In this document: positions 11,569-21,212 of the stretch, in pieces
Layout: every line of letters begins with the position of its first letter
How positions within the stretch are numbered: the first letter of the stretch is position 1
NCBI GenBank assembly: GCA_012184525.1
Contig: WOFQ01000001.1
Coordinates: 1,612,001-1,676,000, forward strand
DNA length: 64,000 nucleotides
Origin: Xenoacremonium recifei
Lineage: Eukaryota; Ascomycota; Sordariomycetes; Hypocreales; Nectriaceae
Direction of reading: 5' to 3'
Notes under the pieces: generated by a model
The model's database searches: none
What the model was told of the DNA's origin: nothing
What the model saw: the letters and a program-made list of their open reading frames with translations, nothing else
Made by a program: the position numbers and the translations under genes

Positions 11569-12491
11569 CTTGGAGTTTCGGGTACTTGGGAAGCTCAATT
11601 GAGGTAATTGGCTAGACGGACGGGAGGCTGCCGGGGGAGGAGGGTGGCTGTTAAAATGGGTTGGGTTCTGGACCAGTGGAAGCTCGAGCTGTTCCTGGAG
11701 GATTTCGGAATAGATGACGTCTTGGGTCACATGACTCGCAATCGTCGAAGCCGTCCCGCGCGCGCCGGCTCCCACTTGCTCGTGGAAATGCGGATATAGA
11801 GGCAGCTTCAGGTCGTCCTTAATGCCTCGGATTTATAAGCCAGGATTTCCTCGAGTGGATACGGCAGCTGGTGTCTAAGATATGGAGTATCATTGCATAG
11901 ATGCCGCTGGGATTTCCGGGGTAAAGTGACGTACATGATAGGATGGTATTGGATGATTGAAACAGGTATCAGATAGGGCGAACCTATGGAGTCTTACATC
12001 ACACACACCTGGAACTCTGGGTCTGCAATCGAGAATCCGAAGGCTTAGTCTGTGCAGCAAATCTTTGCACAGCAATTTTCTCATTCGCTGTCCAAAATCC
12101 ATCTCGAAATCGGCTCTTGATCATCCGTTCTCCAGAGCCGTATGCTCGCCTCTATGTTTGGTCAGTCTACCAAGTCATGATGCCGCCGAGTCTTCAATGC
12201 TGCCGTAACATCCACCCCAACCTCTCCCATTGATCTCTCTATCGGCCGTTGAAATGCGCTCCAGGGCCCTTGTCATATCTCACAAGATCATTCTGTCGGC
12301 CTGGCTCGCTCCCGGAATATCGATGGTCAGTAGAACTTCATGGCGATTCGCTTTCGCCTGCCGTATCTCATCTGCCATCCTCGAACAAATACAGAATTAT
12401 TGGTATAACGCTTGGGACCCCTTATTAGAAGAATACATGAAGTCATGACCATCTTCAAACATGATATATAACGCTCGCAGGGCAGACGCCA
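11569..12491. other. Intergenic region
   Basis: MCR1 promoter side and the 3' flank of the SH3 gene. Short open frames in several phases have no recognisable features. Confidence 0.5.
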
Positions 12492-14036
12492 TCATCGCTC
12501 TGCGTCACCCACAGTAGGCATTTTCTCCTGGACGGGAGTCGAGGCTGCATCCATTTTTTGCCCAGAATCGTGGCTCGCCCTCCTCAATAAACCAGCATCC
12601 TGATGCTGCGTAATTGTTGGCGTATTTGCTTGGCTTCCGCCACGCTGTCCGTGGTAGTGAACGACCTGGGGGGGTACCTGACCAGAACTCAAACCCAATT
12701 GCTGCGTGGGATACAGATCAAGATCCTTGCTGGATGTCGAAAACACGGATACAACTGGCTGGTGGTAGCCATTGTTTGAATTGCTGTTGGTTGGAGTGTG
12801 GCCGTACCCACCACTGTGTTCAGGTTGAGTAGGCGTACTGACATCGTTTGGTGAGGCAGGGCCGTCCATGAGATTTCCAGTGAGACTATTCATCCCTCCC
12901 TCAATATCTCGAAGTAGTCGAACGTATTCTTCGGGAACCAATCCGCTTTCTTGCGTTTTGGGGTCCTCCGCGACCAGCCACCCCTGACCATGTCGATAGG
13001 ATACCCAGATTATCTGTCCCTCCACTAGGGGCAGCTCATTTTCATTCTCTCGCTCAAAATCAAACAGGGCAACCGCCTTGCCATGGAACTCCTCGTCTGG
13101 TGATGTGATGGTGAATTGGTAATCTCGTGAATAGCGAGACTGGTCCGCGTCGTTGAAACCAGGAGAGGACGGAGGGCTCGAGGCCTCGGAAGCGGGACGG
13201 TATCGGTCATCCTCATCCTGCACAGGCTGTTGAGCAATGTGATATGCCCGACTGTGCCTTGCTTGTCCAGCCGGATATGTGACATATTCTCCCCCTGGTC
13301 CATTGGCTTCGCCTCCATGGCCTAGATAGTACCGCTCGCTGCCATCTCCACTTGTGCCCATGTAATAACCTCTTTCATGATCGAAATTTGGCGAGTGCAA
13401 AGCCCCAGTACTCTGAGTATCGAGTTCTCTGCCAGTTCTACCTCTAGCGAATGTCGCGGCTGCCGAAGTCGACTTGTGTTTCCGATGCCTGGTAGCCACG
13501 ACAGGGCTTTGCAGATCTTCATCCTCACTATATGGCGGCCCGTCTCCAAAGTGAATTGGAGCAAGATCGTGGCCGCGATTGAATCCGTCCGTGTTCCACG
13601 CCTCCCATGGCATCTTCGCATCCCAAGAAACAGGAGGGTCGGAAAGTCTCCTATGCTCGCTGGCAGGTGTTGACATTCCGGAGGGCGGGCCTGATGGCTC
13701 AGGTGGCGGTCCATAGTGTAAAGGATGATTGACGGGGAAGGCGAAATCCCGCACCAATGTATATGGGAGGCTGGACGGATACATGGGGAACATGTGGGAG
13801 ACGGGGCGAGACCTCGGCGGGATAGATCCCGTCGAGTATTGGGAGAGTCTGTTCTTGGATGCGTGCGACATTGGGCGCGGTATGCTGCTTCGCTGTGTAT
13901 GCGGGGCGCCGCCTCCGGGTTGGAGAGCAGAGGGGTTGCTGGAGCTCGGCGGGGAGGCGACGTGCTCGGTATTGTTGGCAGCAGAAGGAGACGGCGACGA
14001 GGATGATGTTGTCGACATGACAGTCAGCGTTGTCAT
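12492..14036 (-). CDS. NBP2: SH3-domain adaptor, Nbp2/Skb5-like
   Basis: Single-exon protein of 514 aa. One SH3 domain lies at about residues 319-375 (GKAVALFDFERENENELPL through WLVAEDPKTQESGLVPEEYVRLL), with the ALFDF, acidic RT-loop, GW and LVPxxYV landmarks. Both flanks are long, low-complexity and rich in Ser/Pro/Gly. The N-terminal part contains a Pro/Tyr-rich block (about residues 83-112) that looks more conserved than its surroundings. In yeast, Nbp2 brings the Ptc1 phosphatase to MAP-kinase kinases of the HOG and cell-wall pathways, and Skb5 binds the PAK kinase Shk1. The same scaffold role is likely here. The SH3 assignment is certain; orthology to Nbp2 is probable but rests on the SH3 sequence alone. 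Confidence 0.82.
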   Translation of the reverse strand: MTTLTVMSTTSSSSPSPSAANNTEHVASPPSSSNPSALQPGGGAPHTQRSSIPRPMSHASKNRLSQYSTGSIPPRSRPVSHMFPMYPSSLPYTLVRDFAFPVNHPLHYGPPPEPSGPPSGMSTPASEHRRLSDPPVSWDAKMPWEAWNTDGFNRGHDLAPIHFGDGPPYSEDEDLQSPVVATRHRKHKSTSAAATFARGRTGRELDTQSTGALHSPNFDHERGYYMGTSGDGSERYYLGHGGEANGPGGEYVTYPAGQARHSRAYHIAQQPVQDEDDRYRPASEASSPPSSPGFNDADQSRYSRDYQFTITSPDEEFHGKAVALFDFERENENELPLVEGQIIWVSYRHGQGWLVAEDPKTQESGLVPEEYVRLLRDIEGGMNSLTGNLMDGPASPNDVSTPTQPEHSGGYGHTPTNSNSNNGYHQPVVSVFSTSSKDLDLYPTQQLGLSSGQVPPQVVHYHGQRGGSQANTPTITQHQDAGLLRRASHDSGQKMDAASTPVQEKMPTVGDAER

Positions 14037-17000
14037 GCCTTCAAGGCAGCGTCGGGAGTGGCTCGTGCGATCTGGCGCCCGCGGCCGGGGAGCCGCCGAA
14101 GAAGAGGAGTGCTGTTGCGAACAATGCAGCGCAAGACGTTTAGTGAGCTAGGCAGATTGGTCGAGAAACGCAGCTGTATAGGCGGTCGATGGAGGAGTTC
14201 GAGATGGTGAAGCGACGATGAGGCGATGATTGCGCCGAGCTCGTGAGGCCGAGCAGCGGAGCTTCGAGGATGGTCCAGATCAGCCGCAGCGCTAAGACGC
14301 TGAGACACGAGTCTCGAGGTGGGATGAGCCCAAGCCCTAACGCAGACGCGAGACGACCAGTCGTCAGGCGACAGCAAAGAACGGCGTCGAAGAAGGTGCC
14401 GTCGGGGGTGGAAGTAAAGGAGCGTCGAGAATCATAAGCCGGAATCCAGCACAATGGGCGTTGGCAACAACCCGCGGGGAGGGGACGAGTTGGATATGGT
14501 GTTGCGAGGTGAAGCGACAAAGACGGTCCAGCAGTGTCGGGGAGGGACAGAAGGGGAGCTGGCGGGCTTGGAGGGCGGCGACGGCGGCGGGCTGGACAGC
14601 GGAGGAGGAGGAGGTGACGGGATGAAGGTCGACCTACCAGCTGCGGTAAGGATCCGGCGTGAGGTCCACGAGTGAGGTGGGTGAGAGATGGATGGAGGGA
14701 TTCCCGGTCCCAACGCCTCCGGGTTGAGAGAGATGTGAGGAGGTGCTCCAGCCCGTAGCGGCGGCGGCGAGTTGCAGCTAGCGGGCTCCAGTGAGCGATG
14801 GCGGTTCGGGACTTAGGACCCAGCCTGAAGGACCAGCGGTTCCACTGATGCCCAGGCGGCTTGTTCTTGTGCGCTGGAGCGATGCAGCTACAGGACCCAA
14901 AGCGCACCACACCACCAGCAATAAGCGCGTCGCGCACCGATCCTACTGGCTGGTGTGCTGTGAGCCAGCGAGTCAGCGTCTGTAAGTCCAACGAGCCGGG
15001 AGATCTGGAGCGGGAGCCGTTGAGGCCCAGTCATCCATTGGTTTCCTTTTGTCTCCCTTCCCATGCCTCTCACTGGAGCTGTATGCGCCGGCACCACGCC
15101 CTGCTGACCTGCAAGGAAAGGAAGCCTGGAAGCCCGATGGACTGCGGCGACGACGTCGGCTCCGGGAGGGGTTGCTGATGTTGGATGGCGCGCACGCACT
15201 GGGGGAAGCGGGAATGGACTGCTGGGGGCCAAACTCACACACTCTCTCTCTCACTCACACGGATCGTCTCGACCGTCACACTATTACGTTGTCGTGGCTT
15301 ACTTCGTAAGCCCGAGCCCGCGATGAGAGCCTCGGCCACCTTACCAACGCGGTGTTACACACGAGGCGCAGCGGAAGATCTCTATGGGACCTCCCTTGCG
15401 CAAGCCATGAGCTGATTGATGATGAAGAGGGAGGACAAGATTTCGACAGCCCCAGCTTGCGAAAATAGGCGAGAACTTCGCGAGTTTTACCAGTGCGAAC
15501 GGGGATCGCCCTGCCACCCCACCCGGTGTGCTGGTACCTGCCTCATCTCCTCGCTCCTACAGAAGACGGAGTGCTTTCTTCGATCGGGCCTCCATGACCA
15601 GAAGCAATCTCCGGGCGGATCGTTGGCTGCGTTCTGCGTAATTGCCTCCGATTCAAGCCCGGGCATGGGCTCAAGCCTGCGGAAAGCTGTGTGGCAGGGG
15701 CCAGCAACCCGGTCCGAAGGCGGCGGCGGAAGGAGAATATCACGGGTGGGATTTGGTTGGTGATGGTACTCTTGGATGCATCTTTTGCCGCAAGCATCGA
15801 AAATTACAGAACTGCAGAACTAATTAGAGCGGCCCAGCTTCAAGAGGGCCTAGCAGATCCAACAGACTTCGCTCTCGCTCTTCAGAGCTGTCATGATCCC
15901 ACAGCAGAACGGAGATACCTAAGGCAGGCAATTTCTGCAGCATAAGCCAAGACGGTGTAGCACAGTCGAGGACAGGGTTGCCACGGATGGAGGAGGAAAT
16001 TTAGCAAAGTTGTAATTTCAACAGCACCAGGGAACAGTCCTGTTGATATCAGGAATAGCTTCACTAGCATCTCATGATAAGGCAACGAGGACGACGATGT
16101 GGTGCACTCATTGTCAACAACGGCTCAGTCCCCTACATCGACGCTCACATGCTTTCTGACCTTTGACGCACGTCTTCACCGTTCGTCTCAAATGATCGTG
16201 GGCAGCCCCGGAAGCTGTCCACCCCCTCAAAAGTCCACATTGCGATACGGAGGTGTACAAGAGTGGTGGCCATGCAGTCGAGATCTATTTTTGGCAAAGC
16301 ATGCGGGTGCTAGCGGTTTCTTGCAGGGGCGTTTGATTGGCTTTTCCCAATGCGTCGTTTGTTTCAGGTTATGCGTGCGGCTAGCGACCAATCAGAAACG
16401 TCCACCTCAACCCTCCCTCCCCAGATGGTTCCAATCGTTGCTCAGCAGGCTGAGTTGACAATCTGCAGAGCAGAGAGTACAGAATTGGTGCGAAATCCCT
16501 CGCCGCCCATCTGCCTTCCTTCACCGTACGTACTCCCTACTCCGTTCAGCGCCGTTCGGATGATGCCGATGGAGCCATACTCTTTGCACGGGATACTTTT
16601 GCTATTCGCACAGAATAGATGTTTCAGGTTTAAGAGCTTTGCTATCCAAATCGATCCCTTACATATACTCCGCAAGTTGGGCTGTACTGTCGTCAACACA
16701 CCGCTGACTCTAAGCTGGAACCCTATCCCTAACCCAGATCCTTACGTTTAGTTCAGGTCCATATCTATTTCCCAGCTTACCCCTCATCTAACCCTTCTTT
16801 TCAGATCAAGTTGGTCATTTTCTGAGTCGGGAATACTGTGCGGATAGATAAAGTATCTTGTATGAATAGTATGATTCCACAGAGCACTGATCATAGATTT
16901 TGCTGTTTGTCTTGTTTCCTCTGCAATTTACGGTACATTGATCCCCCTTCAGTCGCGTCTTCGTATATCATATCCACAACCACTTCTTAACCTAAATTGT

Positions 17001-17595
17001 ACTTCATACGGGAGACGTGAATTCTTTGAGACAGACGGATTTTGTTTTTGCTATGGGATAAGACTCTTATATATCGGCTGTCCCAAATACGCCAGAGATT
17101 GATATGCTTGATGGAGGGGAGTTCCCTCAGACCGGAGAATTGATATCCGAACCTCAGCCGGTGATGTGGGTCTTCGAACCTCAACCACAACCAAGCTTCT
17201 CGCGAGGAAATCCACCACTTCTTCACAAAGCAAAATCGGGAATGCGAAACAGCAGGATCACGTCGTGAAAGGGACGACAACGGCTGGCAAAGTGCCAGAT
17301 CTCTTTTCCCTTCTCATTTCAATCTTCGTAAGTCTCCAAGCGTGAAGTACTCCCAGTCTTGATGATGAACTCAATTATTGGAGCTGTCTGAATTTGTTGT
17401 TGAAAAACATAATTATACGCAAAATATTTCTGAAAACCTTTCACTTCGACTATCATGTTGCATAACTCAACGTTTCGGGAGATGCTGACTTCCTCTGTTC
17501 AACAGTCTTGCGACTATCCTTCGACCTTCTTCACGGATGCTCGATAATACCCGCAACACGACGAACTCCTCGCATTTGTTGACGCGCTGATCAAT
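14037..17595. other. Long non-coding stretch between NBP2-like and SSU72 genes
   Basis: This 3.5-kb region lies between two divergently transcribed genes. The part next to the SH3 gene (14.04-15.3 kb) is GC-rich with mirror-open frames on both strands, including one of 283 codons on the minus strand. These are Ser/Pro/Arg-rich and show no domain, so I treat them as composition artefacts of promoter/5'-UTR DNA. A CT-rich stretch lies near 15,240-15,260. The region 16.6-17.5 kb is AT-rich. Near 16,720-16,750 a phrase CCCTATCCCTAACCC recalls the repeats at 0.5 and 54 kb. No gene is supported. Confidence 0.5.
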
Positions 17596-18412
17596 ATGGA
17601 GGTCGCCAATGGAGGCGCGTCATCATCGACCCCGAACGGTTCGTCGGCTGAAAATGGCGACTATAAGCTCAAGTTCTGTACCGTGTGTGCCAGCAACAAT
17701 AACCGGTACGTACTACTAGACAGCGCTTCGATAGCAGTGGTTAACAGTAGGCAGGTCGATGGAGGCACACCTCCGGCTCTCCCAAGCAGGCTACCCGGTT
17801 ATTTCGTTTGGTACTGGCTCACTAGTCCGTTTGCCAGGTCCGACCATCACGCAGCCCAATGTCTATCACTTCAACAAGACGTCGTACGACAGTATGTTCA
17901 AAGAGCTGGAGGCCAAGGACCCACGCTTGTATAAGAACAATGGCATCTTGAACATGCTTAACAGGAACCGAGGCGTAAAATGGGGCCCAGAACGATGGCA
18001 GGACTGGCAAGTCGGTGTTCCTCGTCTACAGCATAATAAGGATCGCGGAAGCGAAGGAACAGAAGGCGGGATTGTGGACGTGGTGATAACTTGCGAGGAG
18101 CGGTGTTGGGATGCCGTGATTGATGATCTGCTCAACCGAGGCTCGCCCCTCAACCGACCAGTTCATGTCATCAACGTTGAGATTAAAGACAACCACGAAG
18201 AAGCTGCGGTTGGTGGTCAGGGCATTCTCGATCTCGCCAATTCTCTCAATACCGCGGCAGCAGAGGAACGGCAGTCTGCGGGAGCGAGCTCGTTTGATAA
18301 CGGCAGTGCAGCGAGCAGAGCAAACTTTGACGAACGTGTGCCGGACATCCTTGCGGCTTGGCAAGAGCGCTGGCCGAATCTCCCAGCCACGTGGACGTTG
18401 TCCTGGTTTTGA
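17596..18412 (+). CDS. SSU72: RNA polymerase II CTD phosphatase Ssu72
   Basis: Nuclear phosphatase of 255 aa that removes phosphate from Ser5/Ser7 of the RNA polymerase II C-terminal repeat. It belongs to the cleavage and polyadenylation machinery. Exons 17596-17705 and 17755-18412 flank a 49-bp intron. The signature CX5R is C31-A-S-N-N-N-R37, directly followed by SMEAHLRL as in all Ssu72 proteins. The intron falls inside the Arg37 codon. Further family blocks are FGTGSLVRLPGP, PNVYHFNKTSYDSMFKELEAKDPRLY, RNRGVKWGPERWQDW, VDVVITCEERCWDAVIDDLL, and PVHVINVEIKDNHEEA. The C-terminus has a family-type PDILAAWQERWP helix. The start is upstream of a short Gly/Ser-rich leader and could be slightly different. 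Identity is secure. Confidence 0.96.
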
Positions 18413-18469
18413 CGATGATCCTCTCAGGACGGAACTTCGCTATTCCTGCATGCTTACGAAGAGGTCTGG

Positions 18470-18485
18470 TTTTTTTTTTTTTTTT
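18470..18485. repeat. Poly(T) tract
   Basis: An uninterrupted run of 16 T, about 60 bases after the SSU72 stop codon, in its probable 3' UTR. Confidence 0.9.
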
Positions 18486-19385
18486 AGCGAGGCGTTTCTG
18501 GCTGCAGTGATGTGATCACAGCCTGCGGATATAGGTAAATAAGGGTCGGGTCTGGTACTTCCTTCATCAGCTTAGGTTGGCAGTGCGCCATTATACAAAC
18601 TCAGGCGTTTTGGCAACAATGAATTTATGGTTTTCTCTTCCCAATGCTACCTCACATCATTCTCTTCGAGCATGCAACATGTCATTACTCCCCAAGTGTA
18701 ATGGACTTGGAAAGCATAGTTTCAGTCTCGTGAGCCATATCAACCGGCCAAGCTTGCCTGCTTTCATCAGAGATCATCGATATGCTTGGCTAATAAGCTC
18801 CTACCGAGGGTGTGGGAATCGACGGACTTAATCTAGGACAAGCTTTTGGCAAGATACCAATCTCCCTATAGGCTTGCGCTGCGGAACTTCGGCTGGGAAT
18901 GGGTGGTCGCCAGTGCAGATGAAGGAGTGCCGGCACCAAACCTGGTCGAGTCTCATTTCTGACCTGCACCACTACCCGGAAAGCACGGTAACCTTCAGCT
19001 CAAGCAGTTTAGGGGCTCCATTCGCTCGTAGCACTGCACAAGGATGCGTCCAGGATTATGAATGATGCAATTCATCTCCCAAACAGGGACCGACGGGGAT
19101 CCGTGGGCACAGCCATGAGCTACGACCTACAGGTACGTAACTCCCTTCGCGACCGCAGTCTGCTGTTGGAGAGGTCATCTCCAGAAATAGGGAGGTCCAT
19201 GAATTATTATGTGTACAGCTACGCGTCGGTATTGGGAACGCTCCACCTTGAATGCTTTGGCATGGGGATCGTCTCCTGTCGCGTGCCGGATCACTAAAGA
19301 AAGTGCTTATGGCTGCAATATGTGGTTCATGCGGAGGATCATCGGTGATTGGCTGCCGCCCGCGAATCTCTGTCCGAGGCTGGCC

Positions 19386-20268
19386 AGCCCCAGAAAGGCC
19401 CGGGAGAGCAGGGCCGGGAGAGTCGGCCAGCCGGATAGGAGGCTGCTCCCGAGACTCAGGAAAGGGGACGGGATCTTCTAGGACGGATTTGCAGCTGGAG
19501 AATGTCTTGCCCGATGGAGGATGGCGGTGGGAGGATATCTTATGGGCCGTCAAAAAGATCGGTACTGTCCATGGTACAGATTACCCGAAGCTGAACGCGA
19601 TGGAGGACTTTGGTGAAATTATACAGCACAGCCCACTATGCTAATTACCGTCCAACCGCAAAGCCCGAGCAGCTGTTCCTGGAAGCTTGTCTCTTGCTCC
19701 CTTGTAAGTTGGCGTACTACTCAGTGCCAAGGACGACCACTCACATGCTGAAAGTGTGTCTCTCGGCGGTCTCATGGGACTACCTAATGATGGATTTCGG
19801 TCAAATTTAGGGGCTGGAAGTCATTTCAACAGCACTTCAGCTTTCATGTCAAGCATTCATGAGCAAGTGCCGAACCTGCGGTACAGCGAACCGATAACCC
19901 ATGCACCCTCTTCGACGACATCACATGTTCCACGTTCTGGAAGTCGGTCTTCAATGCGGTCAGGCGCCCCGGACCTCGAAAAAGCACCTTTCATCACGCG
20001 TCAGAGTGTTCAACGGCAACGCCACCAACCCGTCTTTCCCCTTTGACAGAGCGCCCTTGGCCCCCTTGGGCATGGGTTGGACGCCCCCGAGGCCCCCAAA
20101 GCCCCAGAAAGGCGACCCGCCTCAGCGCCTCGTCGGGGGGGTGGTTAGCGCTGGCGCAGCGGCTGGCGAATCAGGGCCGGCGGGAGGGTCGCCAGCAACG
20201 CCCGCTTCAGGGGGAGGCTCCAATGGAGGGCCGCTAAAGGAGCTTCCATGCAGAAGGGGGACGGGATG
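19386..20268 (+). repeat. Pair of diverged colinear repeat segments
   Basis: The segment at 19,386-19,476 and the one at 20,100-20,268 share, in the same order, AGCCCCAGAAAGGC, then CAGGGCCGG(C)GGGAG followed by CCAGC, then GGAGGCT, then an A/G stretch ending GGGGACGGGAT. The spacing is larger in the second copy. This suggests two copies of an old, short dispersed element or a duplicated promoter segment. Similarity was judged by eye only. Confidence 0.4.
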
Positions 20269-21212
20269 CTATCGAGATTGGATGTTGCGGTGGGTGGCCA
20301 GCAGGCCGTCTTTCAGCAGATGGATGCTGGTGATGCGATCCAGCCAGCTCCCTTGCAGTGCATCGCTACCAGACCTGGAGCGCTGGTCGTTAACGGGTCA
20401 CGTAGCCTGCCTCAGGCATCCGCCCAACTCACATCAGCCCGTTCCTTCTTCGCAGCAGCATCACGTCCGGTCCCTGATTTGAAGTCGTCGTCAACCCTGT
20501 GGGCTCCGAGAAATTGCAATCGATATTTCGAATCTTAGAACCGCCAGGGGCCCAGGTCTGCCAGGTTTGCAGTGAACCAAGAGCCACCCAAGAGGGACCT
20601 GGCCAACCCCCTTTCGGACCAGCGCCCTTTTAGCCCGCTGGCGCTCTAGCCCTTTAGCCCCGGGCGCCTGCCAGAGACGTGCAAGAGCCAGCGCCATCCC
20701 TGCCCGGCCATTCGACGTTTCATGCCTCGTTCGCTTCGTCGGGGCGAGGGATTCTTTGTTGCACCATCTGCCGCAGAGCGAGTCTGGGTCTGGCCGCTTC
20801 CGAACCTCGAGAATCCAACAACAAAGCAGCACTGCCGCCCGTTGTCTGCTGTTCACACAAGAAGCCGTCCTCGATCGAAGACGCACGAGAATACGCGCCG
20901 GCTGCAGGCATCGTGCATCTTCAACTCGCTCTCTCTCCCCAGTCTTGGCGCCGACGCCCCCTTTAGCGACATCAGCCAGCACCAGCCGTGTGGGGGAACC
21001 AGTAATATTTGTACTTACCAGCAAACCTGGCTTGGCCTGGCCTGCGATTCCAGGGACGGACGACACACTTGCATTTCGACCCGGTCCTGTGTGGCGTCGC
21101 CGTGTGAGACAGGCCACCACCACTGGCTTCCGTCGGCCTCCCTCCCGGCCTCCTCCAGCTTTGCGACATCGCCTCGCCTCTTTTCCCCCTCCAACCTCCT
21201 GCTGGCCCGATC

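Larger units (their letters stand above)
18413..21212. other. Non-coding stretch between SSU72 and SPA2
   Basis: This 2.8-kb region holds the SSU72 3' end, with a T-run of 16 at 18470-18485, and the SPA2 promoter/5' UTR. In between, two GC-rich segments at about 19,386-19,476 and 20,100-20,268 share four short colinear blocks (reported separately). Open frames here overlap each other on both strands and show no family features. Confidence 0.5.

Noticed and set aside
14140..14991. 283-codon minus-strand open frame
   Set aside because: It is Arg/Ser/Pro-rich and mirrored by open frames on the other strand, with no domain; this is typical of GC-rich non-coding DNA.
20491..21123. 210-codon minus-strand frame upstream of SPA2
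   Set aside because: Overlaps several other open frames on both strands, Arg/Gly/Leu-rich and featureless; probably promoter or 5'-UTR DNA.
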